Below, piece after piece: positions 17,280 to 25,387 of a DNA stretch of 45,670 bases. The stretch's first letter is position 1. Each line of letters starts with the position of its first letter. The DNA comes from Chryseobacterium gleum. GTDB taxonomy: Bacteria > Bacteroidota > Bacteroidia > Flavobacteriales_D > Crocinitomicaceae. The translations under genes and the position numbers were made by a program. The stretch spans positions 1-45,670 of the forward strand of contig CAMDMY010000012.1 in NCBI GenBank assembly GCA_945902775.1. Direction: 5' to 3'. Under the pieces are notes generated by a model that was not told the origin of the DNA, searched no databases, and was given only the letters and a program-made list of their open reading frames with translations.

Positions 17280-18584
17280 ATGACTAATTCTATATATAAA
17301 AAACTTATCAATAAAGAAGCTAAATTAGCTGTTATTGGACTTGGTTACGTTGGATTACCGATAGCTTTAGAATTTGCTAAACAAATTAAAGTAGTTGGTT
17401 TTGACATTAACCAAGAACGAGTTGATTTAATGAATAATAAAATCGATCCTAGTAACGAGTTAGATTCATCTGATTTTGAAAAGAGTGATATATTATTTAC
17501 TGCAAATTTAGAAGATTTAAAGGATGTGGAATTTTTTATTGTTGCTGTACCAACACCAATTGACAATGCAAATTTACCAAATTTAAAACCACTTTTAGGA
17601 GCAAGTAATACAGTTGCAAAAGCGCTTAAAAAAGGTGATTATGTAGTTTTTGAATCAACTGTTTATCCAGGTTGTACCGAAGAAGATTGTATACCAGTTC
17701 TTGAAGAAATATCAGGTTTAAAATTTAAAAATGATTTTAAAGTTGGTTATTCACCAGAAAGAATTAATCCAGGAGATAAAGAACATACGTTACAAAATGT
17801 AATTAAAGTCGTATCTGGTTGTTGTGATGAATCACTAAATGAAATTGCACAGGTATATGAACTTGTAGTTAAAGCTGGTGTTCATAGAGCATCAACAATT
17901 AAGGTTGCTGAAGCTGCTAAAATTATAGAAAATACTCAAAGGGATTTAAATATTGCTTTAATGAATGAATTGTCAATCATATTCAATAAGCTGAAAATCA
18001 ATACATTTGATGTTTTAGAAGCAGCTGGAACAAAATGGAATTTTTTAAAGTTTTCTCCAGGTTTAGTTGGTGGACATTGTATAGGTGTTGACCCGTATTA
18101 TTTAACTCATAAAGCGGCTCAAGCGGGATATCATTCAAAAGTTATAACTAGTGGAAGATATGTTAATGACTCAATGGGCGGATACATTGCAAAACAATCT
18201 GTAAAAAAAATAATAGCCCAAGGAAAACATATTCAAGATGCTAAAGTTCTAGTTATGGGAGCCACTTTTAAAGAAGACGTCTCTGATATTAGAAATTCAA
18301 AAGTAATTGATATTGTAAATGAATTAATTTCTTTTCAGGTTCATGTTGATCTAATAGATCCTCACGCAAGTTCTGATGAAATGTTACACGAATATGGTGT
18401 TGGTTTAATAAAAAATCCAACTGCTGATTATGATGCTATAATAGTTGCTGTAAATCACAAAGAATACAAAACATATAAAGAAGAAGATTTTAAAAAATTA
18501 TTAAAAGATCAAAAGGGTTTATTTGTGGATGTTAAAGGAATTTTCAAGGGAAAAATAAATGAGTTAGAATATTGGAGTTTATAA
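17280..18584 (+). CDS. wbpA: UDP-N-acetylglucosamine 6-dehydrogenase, WbpA/TviB-like
   Basis: A 434-residue nucleotide-sugar dehydrogenase with the GLGYVGLPIALEFA NAD motif (20-33), TVYPGCTEEDC, and the catalytic cysteine C267 in GLVGGHCIGVDPYYL. This motif separates the WbpA/TviB/WecC group, which acts on UDP-HexNAc, from the UDP-glucose dehydrogenase upstream. It would make UDP-GlcNAcA, the first step of the WbpA-B-E-D path. TviB-like use for UDP-GalNAcA is possible but less supported by the neighbours. It starts 10 nt after wbpB and ends 1 nt before the rmlB start codon. Confidence 0.88.
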   Translation: MTNSIYKKLINKEAKLAVIGLGYVGLPIALEFAKQIKVVGFDINQERVDLMNNKIDPSNELDSSDFEKSDILFTANLEDLKDVEFFIVAVPTPIDNANLPNLKPLLGASNTVAKALKKGDYVVFESTVYPGCTEEDCIPVLEEISGLKFKNDFKVGYSPERINPGDKEHTLQNVIKVVSGCCDESLNEIAQVYELVVKAGVHRASTIKVAEAAKIIENTQRDLNIALMNELSIIFNKLKINTFDVLEAAGTKWNFLKFSPGLVGGHCIGVDPYYLTHKAAQAGYHSKVITSGRYVNDSMGGYIAKQSVKKIIAQGKHIQDAKVLVMGATFKEDVSDIRNSKVIDIVNELISFQVHVDLIDPHASSDEMLHEYGVGLIKNPTADYDAIIVAVNHKEYKTYKEEDFKKLLKDQKGLFVDVKGIFKGKINELEYWSL

Positions 18585-18585
18585 G

Positions 18586-19635
18586 ATGAATTTTATAAAA
18601 AATATATTAGTAACAGGAGGCGCTGGGTTTATAGGATCTCATGTTGTTAGACGATTAGTTAATAATTATCCTGAATACAGGATAATTAATTTTGATAAAC
18701 TAACCTATGCAGGAAACTTATCAAATTTAATTGATATTGAAAACAAACAAAATTATCATTTTGTAAAAGGTGATATATGTTCAGAGCAAGATGTTTCGAA
18801 GGTATTTGAAAAATTTAATATTTCTGACATAATACATTTAGCTGCAGAATCTCATGTTGACAGATCAATCGAAGGTCCAATGGAATTTGTTATGACAAAT
18901 GTTGTTGGGACTGTCAATTTACTTCAACATGCTAAAAAAAATTGGAAAAGTGAAAACCATGTTTTCTATCATGTTTCCACAGATGAAGTTTTCGGAAGTC
19001 TTGGTGATGAAGGTTTATTTGAAGAAACTACCCCATACGATCCAAGGAGTCCATATTCTGCATCAAAAGCATCTTCAGATCATTTTGTAAGGGCTTTTTA
19101 TCATACATATGGATTACCAATTAAAATGTCAAATTGCTCAAACAATTATGGAAGTCATCATTTTCCAGAAAAATTAATACCGCTCGTAATTCACAATATT
19201 GTTAATAAAATAGCAATACCAATATATGGAAAAGGCGAAAATATTCGTGATTGGCTTTGGGTAGAAGATCACGCTAGCGCAATCGATACCATATTCCATA
19301 AAGGAAAAATTGGTGAATCATATAATGTTGGGGGATTAAATGAGTGGACAAACATTGATTTAGTGAACTATTTATGTAAAATCCTAGATGAAAAATTGCA
19401 GCGAAATGAAGGTGAAAATGAAAAGTTAATCACTTTTGTAAAAGATCGTTCTGGTCATGATGCAAGATATGCAATTGACGCATCAAAGTTAGAAAAAGAG
19501 TTAGGTTGGAAGCCTTCTTTAAAATTTGAAGAAGGATTAGATAAAACGGTAAATTGGTTTTTAGCAAATCAAGAATGGATCGATAAGATTACAAATGGCG
19601 ATTACAAAGAATATTATCAAAAAATGTATCAATAA
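18586..19635 (+). CDS. rfbB: dTDP-glucose 4,6-dehydratase
   Basis: A 349-residue extended short-chain dehydrogenase with GGAGFIGSHV (11-20), the STDEVFGSLG segment (131-140, carrying the catalytic Asp/Glu pair) and the Y157/K161 pair (YSASK). This is the RmlB/RfbB signature. It forms dTDP-4-keto-6-deoxy-glucose, the precursor of rhamnose and other deoxysugars. The thymidylyltransferase (RmlA) and epimerase (RmlC) are not in the window; an RmlD-like reductase lies at 7441-8328. It is followed at 12 nt by the phosphatase gene. Confidence 0.92.
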   Translation: MNFIKNILVTGGAGFIGSHVVRRLVNNYPEYRIINFDKLTYAGNLSNLIDIENKQNYHFVKGDICSEQDVSKVFEKFNISDIIHLAAESHVDRSIEGPMEFVMTNVVGTVNLLQHAKKNWKSENHVFYHVSTDEVFGSLGDEGLFEETTPYDPRSPYSASKASSDHFVRAFYHTYGLPIKMSNCSNNYGSHHFPEKLIPLVIHNIVNKIAIPIYGKGENIRDWLWVEDHASAIDTIFHKGKIGESYNVGGLNEWTNIDLVNYLCKILDEKLQRNEGENEKLITFVKDRSGHDARYAIDASKLEKELGWKPSLKFEEGLDKTVNWFLANQEWIDKITNGDYKEYYQKMYQ

Positions 19636-19647
19636 ACTATACCTAAA

Positions 19648-20388
19648 ATGGGGTTACTTTCTAAAATATTTTCAAAAAAACAAAATACTCCAGCAGATTT
19701 ATCTATACTAAGAACTGATATGCATAGTCACCTAATTCCAGGAATAGATGACGGTTCAAAAACATTAGATGAGACAATTGCAATTCTTTATAAATTCAAA
19801 GAATTGGGCTATAAAAAAGTAATTACTACTCCACATATCATGAGTGATTTTTATAGAAATACTCCTGAAATTATTTTAAATGGACTAGAAATTGTAAAAG
19901 ATGAATTAAACCGCATACAATTAGAAATTGAAATTGAAGCTGCAGCTGAATATTATTTTGACGAAACATTATTCCAAATGCTTGAAAATGAAAGTTTTTT
20001 AACTTTTGGTGATAAAAATGTATTAATAGAATTCTCATTTTCTGCTGCTCCTCAAGAACATGAAAAACTATTTTATGAAATGAGAATCAAGGGATATAGA
20101 CCAGTTATAGCTCATTTTGAGAGATACCTATTTTACCATGGTTCAATTGAACAAGCAAAACTTTGGAGAGAGAAAGGAATGCTTATACAAATGAACATAA
20201 ATTCACTATTTGGTCACTATGGACCATCAGTAAAAAAACAAGCTGAAATGCTAATAGATTCAGCTCAAATAGACTTAATTGCAACGGATTGTCATAGACT
20301 TGAACATCTTACTATTTTAGAACAAAATTTAAATTCTCCCTATTTAAAGAAAGTATTGGATATGGATTTACTGAATTATAAATTATAG
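19648..20388 (+). CDS. PHP-type tyrosine-protein phosphatase (CpsB/YwqE family)
   Basis: A 246-residue metal-dependent phosphatase of the PHP fold. Metal ligands are visible in DMHSHLIPGIDDG (D24, H26, H28), TTPHIM, EAAAEYYFDE, the PVIAHFERY segment and DLIATDCHRLE. CpsB/YwqE enzymes dephosphorylate the tyrosine-rich tail of Wzc-like co-polymerases and so tune capsule or exopolysaccharide output. Its place at the end of the nucleotide-sugar operon supports that role, though the cognate kinase is not in the window. A 10-bp AT-rich hairpin follows. Confidence 0.87.
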   Translation: MGLLSKIFSKKQNTPADLSILRTDMHSHLIPGIDDGSKTLDETIAILYKFKELGYKKVITTPHIMSDFYRNTPEIILNGLEIVKDELNRIQLEIEIEAAAEYYFDETLFQMLENESFLTFGDKNVLIEFSFSAAPQEHEKLFYEMRIKGYRPVIAHFERYLFYHGSIEQAKLWREKGMLIQMNINSLFGHYGPSVKKQAEMLIDSAQIDLIATDCHRLEHLTILEQNLNSPYLKKVLDMDLLNYKL

Positions 20389-20392
20389 CCAA

Positions 20393-20424
20393 TTATTGAT
20401 TTTAAAGTTCTAAGAAATCAATAA
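20393..20424 (+). terminator. Possible hairpin at the end of the sugar operon
   Basis: A perfect 10-bp inverted repeat, TTATTGATTT (20393-20402) with AAATCAATAA (20415-20424), and a 12-nt loop, starting 5 nt after the phosphatase stop codon. It is AT-rich and has no T-tract directly after it, so it may be a weak terminator or a 3'-end-stabilising hairpin. Confidence 0.35.
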
Positions 20425-20447
20425 AAACACTTTTAAGAATATTTTAT

Positions 20448-21131
20448 ATGAATAATGCAAGAAAAGATTGGACACAAATAAAAACAAATGACAGTTGGGC
20501 AATATTCAAAATAATGTCTGAATTTGTTGAGGGTTATGAAAGAATGTCTAAAATAGGACCAAGTGTATCTATATTTGGATCAGCTCGAACAAAACCTGAA
20601 AATAAGTATTTTCAAATTGGTCAAGAAATTGCAAGAAAATTAGCAACTTTAGGATATGGTATAATCACTGGTGGTGGACCAGGAATAATGGAAGCGGCGA
20701 ATAAAGGTGCGCATGAAGTAGGAGGAAAAAGTATTGGACTAAACATAGACCTACCTTTTGAACAAAATCATAACCCATATATAGATGCGGAACACAATTT
20801 AGAATTTGATTACTTTTTTGTGAGAAAAGTAATTTTCGTTAAATATTCTCAAGCATTTGTAGTAATGCCTGGAGGATTCGGAACTTTAGATGAAATGTTT
20901 GAGGCAATAACTCTAATACAAACTAAAAAAATTAACAATAGACCTATCGTACTTGTAGGTAAATCGTATTGGGAAGGTTTAATTGAATGGTTAAAAAAAG
21001 CAATGCTAGAATATGAACAAAACATTTCACCTGATGATTTAAATTTATTTATTTTGGTTGATACTGCTGATGAAGCAGTTCAATACATTGATGATTTTTA
21101 TAAATCGCATCAACTTACGCCTAACTTTTAA
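20448..21131 (+). CDS. LOG family protein (TIGR00730; nucleoside monophosphate phosphoribohydrolase-like)
   Basis: A 227-residue protein with the two LOG-family motifs: TGGGPGIMEAANKGA and the PGGFGTLDEMFE block (PGGxGTxxE). These form the nucleotide-binding and catalytic site. Characterised members release the base from (cytokinin) riboside 5'-monophosphates or AMP. The short N-terminal extension before the Rossmann-like core resembles bacterial PpnN-independent LOG proteins. The physiological role here is unknown; a housekeeping nucleotide-salvage task is more likely than hormone production. It stands between the sugar operon and the PASTA gene. Confidence 0.85.
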   Translation: MNNARKDWTQIKTNDSWAIFKIMSEFVEGYERMSKIGPSVSIFGSARTKPENKYFQIGQEIARKLATLGYGIITGGGPGIMEAANKGAHEVGGKSIGLNIDLPFEQNHNPYIDAEHNLEFDYFFVRKVIFVKYSQAFVVMPGGFGTLDEMFEAITLIQTKKINNRPIVLVGKSYWEGLIEWLKKAMLEYEQNISPDDLNLFILVDTADEAVQYIDDFYKSHQLTPNF

Positions 21132-21162
21132 AATTTAAAGAATCTCTCAATCTTAAATTCAT

Positions 21163-21170
21163 TATATTTG
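21163..21170 (+). promoter_or_regulatory. Candidate promoter -7 box before the PASTA gene
   Basis: TATATTTG matches the Bacteroidetes -7 element TAnnTTTG and lies 19 nt upstream of the ATG at 21190. No TTG is found at the matching -33 position, so this is a partial match. Confidence 0.4.
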
Positions 21171-21189
21171 TAAATGATTAAGCATAGCA

Positions 21190-21984
21190 ATGGAAATATT
21201 AAATAAAATTAAAGCATTCGTTTTAACGAAACATTTCTTCAAACATTTAGGAATTATTATACTTACGTATTTAGTTGTAGTGAGTTTTGTTATTTTCTAT
21301 TTAGATAGTTATACTAATCATAGTCAAAAAATAGAAGTTCCAAATTTAATTGGCAACAACATCAATAATATAAAAGCTTTATTGGAAGAAAAAGATTTAG
21401 TTTATGAAATTATTGAAAAAAAATACGACCCTAAAAAACCTGAAGGTACAATTTTAGAACAGGATCCAATCGCTACCGATTTATCTACGGTTTTTGTAAA
21501 AGAAGGAAGAATCATACGCTTAAGAATTTCAAAAAAGACAGACTTAGTTGAAATGCCGAGTTTAATAAATAAATCAGAAAGATTTGCTTTGCAAGTTCTT
21601 AAAAACAGAGGGTTAAAATATAAAATAGAATACAAAACATCTAGTGAATCAGATGGCGCTGTTCTTCAACAAAAATTCAAAGGTAAAACTATAAAAGAAG
21701 GCGAAAAAATTCAAATAGGATCTGTAGTATTACTTGTTGTTGGTAGAAGTGAAGGTGGAGAACCTGTACAAATACCAGATTTATATGGTCTTTCCATTTT
21801 TGATGCTAGAGATAGCGTTTTACGAGTTAAATCTTTGTCTTACATCGCAATTTGTCCAGATTGTTTAAATTATGACGACTCTTTAAAAGCAAAAGTTGAA
21901 ACGCAAACTCCTGAATATATAGAAGGCGTTCTTTCTCCATTTGGAACAACAGTGACTGTTTTTGCTTCACCTAATTTTGAATAA
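21190..21984 (+). CDS. Membrane-anchored protein with three PASTA domains, no kinase
   Basis: A 264-residue protein with a short cytoplasmic N-terminus, one membrane helix (about 19-38) and three extracytoplasmic PASTA repeats at about 47-115, 118-186 and 193-260. The first repeat starts at EVPNLIGNNINNIKALL and contains the usual EQDP turn; the third has a CPDC pair (222-225) that could form a disulfide. In Firmicutes and Actinobacteria PASTA repeats sit on Ser/Thr kinases or PBPs and bind peptidoglycan fragments. Here the kinase part is absent, as in other Bacteroidetes, where the gene is commonly near rluD. A wall-sensing or structural role is inference. Confidence 0.85.
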   Translation: MEILNKIKAFVLTKHFFKHLGIIILTYLVVVSFVIFYLDSYTNHSQKIEVPNLIGNNINNIKALLEEKDLVYEIIEKKYDPKKPEGTILEQDPIATDLSTVFVKEGRIIRLRISKKTDLVEMPSLINKSERFALQVLKNRGLKYKIEYKTSSESDGAVLQQKFKGKTIKEGEKIQIGSVVLLVVGRSEGGEPVQIPDLYGLSIFDARDSVLRVKSLSYIAICPDCLNYDDSLKAKVETQTPEYIEGVLSPFGTTVTVFASPNFE

Positions 21985-22031
21985 GGGTTACAATAAAAAT
22001 TCAATAAGGGAGTTTATTAAAAAAACTTGTG

Positions 22032-24254
22032 ATGAAACTATTTTTATGTTTATTAATTTTTTGGCCCTTTTATAATTCTTTTTCACAAAATGAATCAATT
22101 AGCCCATTAATAAATAATCCACATATACCTTTTTTAGCAAATAAAAAATTAGAAAAAAATTCAATCAGTTTTGACAGTACTTTTATTTTTATTTATGATA
22201 CTTTAAGTCTGCCATTTTTTGATGAATTTAGTTCAAATAAAATTCAAAAATACAATCAAAAATATAACGATGCAGATGTATATTTTGAGAAAAAATATAA
22301 ATTAATAAAACCAGATAACATAACTCCTTTTGGAAAAAACGATAAATTTTCATCAAACAAAACTTTCAGAAAAACCTATTCTACGGATGGCTTAACACAT
22401 AATGATGTGCCATTACCTCAAATTCAATTAAATATTGGTGAATTAAAAAATTACCCAGTTCAATATACGAATACAAATGTATATCCAGCCTATAATATTA
22501 TAGATTCACTAGGAATAAACAATGATAAATCAGATACTATTCCATTAATATTTAACGAGATAGACGTATTTCAAGATTCTGCTACTCAATTTTTCAAACC
22601 TATACATGATGCTAATAATTTATGGATAGAAAATAAAGCATATCATAATTATAGATTTGGTTATTTACCTTGGTCGATAGGTGTAATTACATTTGATGGA
22701 TTAGATGAAAATGGTAAAGCATACGAGCTGGGTTCAAACACGGCTGATTACGCAGATTATTTAACAACTAAGCCAATTGATTTATCCTCAAAAATAATTT
22801 CAGACTCTGTCTATTTAAGTTTCTTATATCAAAGTGGAGGCTATGGTGAAATGCCTGACTCTACTGATTCTTTAATTTTAGAATTTTATAATACAACACT
22901 TGATAAATGGGAATGGATATGGAGTTCAAGTGGTAAATCAAATTACAATGAATTTAAAATTGGTCACATTTTATTAAATGATTTAAAATACTTTAAGAAG
23001 GGGTTCAAATTTAGATTTAAAAATTATGGTCAAAAATCAGGTGGATTTGATCATTTTAATTTAGACTATGTCAATTTAAGAAGTTTATCGGGATATCAAG
23101 ATACATTATTCAAAGATTTTGCATGGATTTATCCTGTAAATTCTCTGTTAAAAGATTATACTTCAGTTCCTTGGGATCATTTAAAAAATAATAATATTAA
23201 TAAAATAACAGATAAAAATGAGATTACGATTAGAAATGGAAGTAATATTCCTGAAAATAATTCATTACCTGGAAAAATTGAAATTTTTTACAATAATAAT
23301 CTAGAAAATAGTTCTCAAATTTTAGGATATGCATTATCAAATAGCAGTTTAAACTATGCACCTAGAACTAACTATACATCAATTCATGACTTTTCAAACA
23401 GCCTTAATTTTGACATAACTAAAACAGGTTTTAAACAAAGTTTCAGAATTAAAGGTACTATTGAAGCTCTGTTTCCAAACTTTAACCAGAATGATACAAT
23501 TAGCAATATACAAACTTTTGAAAACTATTACAGCTATGATGACGCATCAGCTGAAGCTGCTTATGGAATAATTGGTAAACAATCGAATTTAGCGGTACAA
23601 TTTACACCCTATGAATCTGATTCATTAATAGGAATTCAAACTTGTTTTGTAGAGTCCGCAACTGATGTATCCAAAAAACTATTTTTATTAAATATTTGGA
23701 ATGATAATAATGGAATCCCGGGTGATTTAATATATGAAGATGATCTATATTCTCCTCGAACTCCCATGTATAACAATGGAAACAACAATTTTCACACGTA
23801 TTATTTTAAAAATAATCAAAAAGTTAAAGTTGATGGTAAATTCTATATTGGTTGGAGACAATTTGATTCCGAAAGACTAAATATCGGTTTTGATAAAAAT
23901 TTAATAAACAATGAAAAGAATTTTTACAGTCTAGATAAAGGAGCTTCATGGATCAACTCAGAAGTGAAAGGAACGATTATGATAAGACCAGTATTTTCGA
24001 CAGCTATGGATATTGAATTAGGATTAATAGAAAATAATAATGAAATGAAAAAAATCATTATTTTCCCAAATCCTACTAATGATATAGTTAATATTGAAGG
24101 GGAGTTTGATTTCATAGAAATTTATACAATTGAAGGAAAATTAATCAAAACTTTAACTGAAAACAAAATAGATCTAACAAGTTATAATTCAGGAATTTAT
24201 CTTTTTAAAATAAAAGGTGATTACAATAAAACATTCAAAATACTAAAAAACTAA
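22032..24254 (+). CDS. Large secreted protein with type IX C-terminal sorting domain
   Basis: A 740-residue exported protein with a signal peptide (MKLFLCLLIFWPFYNSFSQ) and a C-terminal type A sorting domain of about 70 residues (IIIFPNPTNDIVNIEG ... YNSGIYLFKIKG), the export signal of the type IX system encoded in this window. The middle (about 60-660) is beta-rich and Asn/Ser-rich, and includes a stretch around 235-350 with the look of a jelly-roll/MAM-like fold (DSVYLSFLYQSGGYGEMPDS). I see no catalytic motif. The ATG at 22032 was chosen over a GTG one codon upstream. It overlaps the rluD-like gene by 1 nt (TAATG), which is unusual for a cell-surface protein and a housekeeping enzyme. Confidence 0.85.
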   Translation: MKLFLCLLIFWPFYNSFSQNESISPLINNPHIPFLANKKLEKNSISFDSTFIFIYDTLSLPFFDEFSSNKIQKYNQKYNDADVYFEKKYKLIKPDNITPFGKNDKFSSNKTFRKTYSTDGLTHNDVPLPQIQLNIGELKNYPVQYTNTNVYPAYNIIDSLGINNDKSDTIPLIFNEIDVFQDSATQFFKPIHDANNLWIENKAYHNYRFGYLPWSIGVITFDGLDENGKAYELGSNTADYADYLTTKPIDLSSKIISDSVYLSFLYQSGGYGEMPDSTDSLILEFYNTTLDKWEWIWSSSGKSNYNEFKIGHILLNDLKYFKKGFKFRFKNYGQKSGGFDHFNLDYVNLRSLSGYQDTLFKDFAWIYPVNSLLKDYTSVPWDHLKNNNINKITDKNEITIRNGSNIPENNSLPGKIEIFYNNNLENSSQILGYALSNSSLNYAPRTNYTSIHDFSNSLNFDITKTGFKQSFRIKGTIEALFPNFNQNDTISNIQTFENYYSYDDASAEAAYGIIGKQSNLAVQFTPYESDSLIGIQTCFVESATDVSKKLFLLNIWNDNNGIPGDLIYEDDLYSPRTPMYNNGNNNFHTYYFKNNQKVKVDGKFYIGWRQFDSERLNIGFDKNLINNEKNFYSLDKGASWINSEVKGTIMIRPVFSTAMDIELGLIENNNEMKKIIIFPNPTNDIVNIEGEFDFIEIYTIEGKLIKTLTENKIDLTSYNSGIYLFKIKGDYNKTFKILKN

Positions 24255-25291
24255 TGCAAGAAGAATTCGAAGATATTGAAAACGAAGAAAATGAAGAAGA
24301 ATTATTTGAGCATTACCGCTTTAAAGTAGATCCAGGACAAGAAATATTAAGGATTGATAAATTTCTATTGGATCGTCTACCAAATACCTCACGTAATAAA
24401 ATTCAATTTGCAGCTAAAAATGGGAATGTTCGTGTAAACAATGAAACTGTAAAGCCAAACTACAGAGTAAAGCCAGCAGATGAAATCACTATAGTGATGC
24501 CCTACCCTGTAAGAGAAATCGAACTGATACCTGAGAATATTCCAATAGAAATTGTTTATGAAGATGATCAATTAGCAATTGTAAACAAACCTTCTAATAT
24601 GGTTGTTCATCCTGGATATGGCAACTATACTGGTACGCTTGTTAATGCAATGGTTTATCATTTTGATAACTTACCAAGCAGAATAGAAGATTATTTTGGC
24701 AGACCAGGGCTTGTTCATCGATTAGATAAAAACACAACTGGTATTATGGTTATTGCAAAAACAGAGTATGCTTTATCAAATTTAGCCAAACAATTTGCTG
24801 ATCGAACGACTGAAAGAAGATACCACGCTTTGGTGTGGGGCGATATCGAAAATGATGGAACTGTAACTGGTAACATTGGTAGATCTTTAAAAAATAGAAA
24901 AGTGATGACTGTATTTCCTGATGGAGAGTATGGAAAACATGCTGTAACACATTATAAAGTTATTGAAAGATTTGGATTAGTTACATTAATTGAATGTAAA
25001 CTAGAAACAGGAAGAACTCATCAAATTAGAGCACATTTAAAACACATAGGACATCCGTTATTTAATGATAATGAATATGGTGGAGATAAAATTGTAAGAG
25101 GTACTACACACACAAAATATAAACAATTTATTGATAACTGCTTTTCATTAATACCTGGTCAAGCACTTCACGCTAAAACACTTGGTTTTATTCATCCTAA
25201 AACAAAAAAAAACATGGTTTTTGATTCAAATTTAGTGGAAGGTTTTGATAAAATTCTTCAAAAATGGAGAATTTATACAAAAGAAAAATAG
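24254..25291 (+). CDS. rluD: RluD-family 23S rRNA pseudouridine synthase
   Basis: A 345-residue protein with an acidic N-terminal tail, an S4 RNA-binding domain (about 33-80) and the RluA/RluD catalytic domain. The motif HRLDKNTTG carries the catalytic aspartate D158, followed by GRTHQIRAHL and HALxxxTLGFxHP-type segments. RluD converts uridines 1911, 1915 and 1917 of helix 69 in 23S rRNA (E. coli numbering). The assignment to RluD rather than RluC rests on overall layout. It overlaps the upstream secreted-protein gene by 1 nt. Confidence 0.88.
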   Translation: MQEEFEDIENEENEEELFEHYRFKVDPGQEILRIDKFLLDRLPNTSRNKIQFAAKNGNVRVNNETVKPNYRVKPADEITIVMPYPVREIELIPENIPIEIVYEDDQLAIVNKPSNMVVHPGYGNYTGTLVNAMVYHFDNLPSRIEDYFGRPGLVHRLDKNTTGIMVIAKTEYALSNLAKQFADRTTERRYHALVWGDIENDGTVTGNIGRSLKNRKVMTVFPDGEYGKHAVTHYKVIERFGLVTLIECKLETGRTHQIRAHLKHIGHPLFNDNEYGGDKIVRGTTHTKYKQFIDNCFSLIPGQALHAKTLGFIHPKTKKNMVFDSNLVEGFDKILQKWRIYTKEK

Positions 25292-25387
25292 TAAACAAAA
25301 AAACAAGTAAATAACTTAGTTCCAAATTACTTTGAATTGACATTTTTTATTTGTTACTTCGTCAACATTTTAAGAAAATATATAATT

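Noticed and set aside
25337-25387. A 17-codon upstream extension of the PorE-like gene.
   Set aside because: The ATG at 25388 starts a clean signal peptide; the extension adds only non-typical residues.
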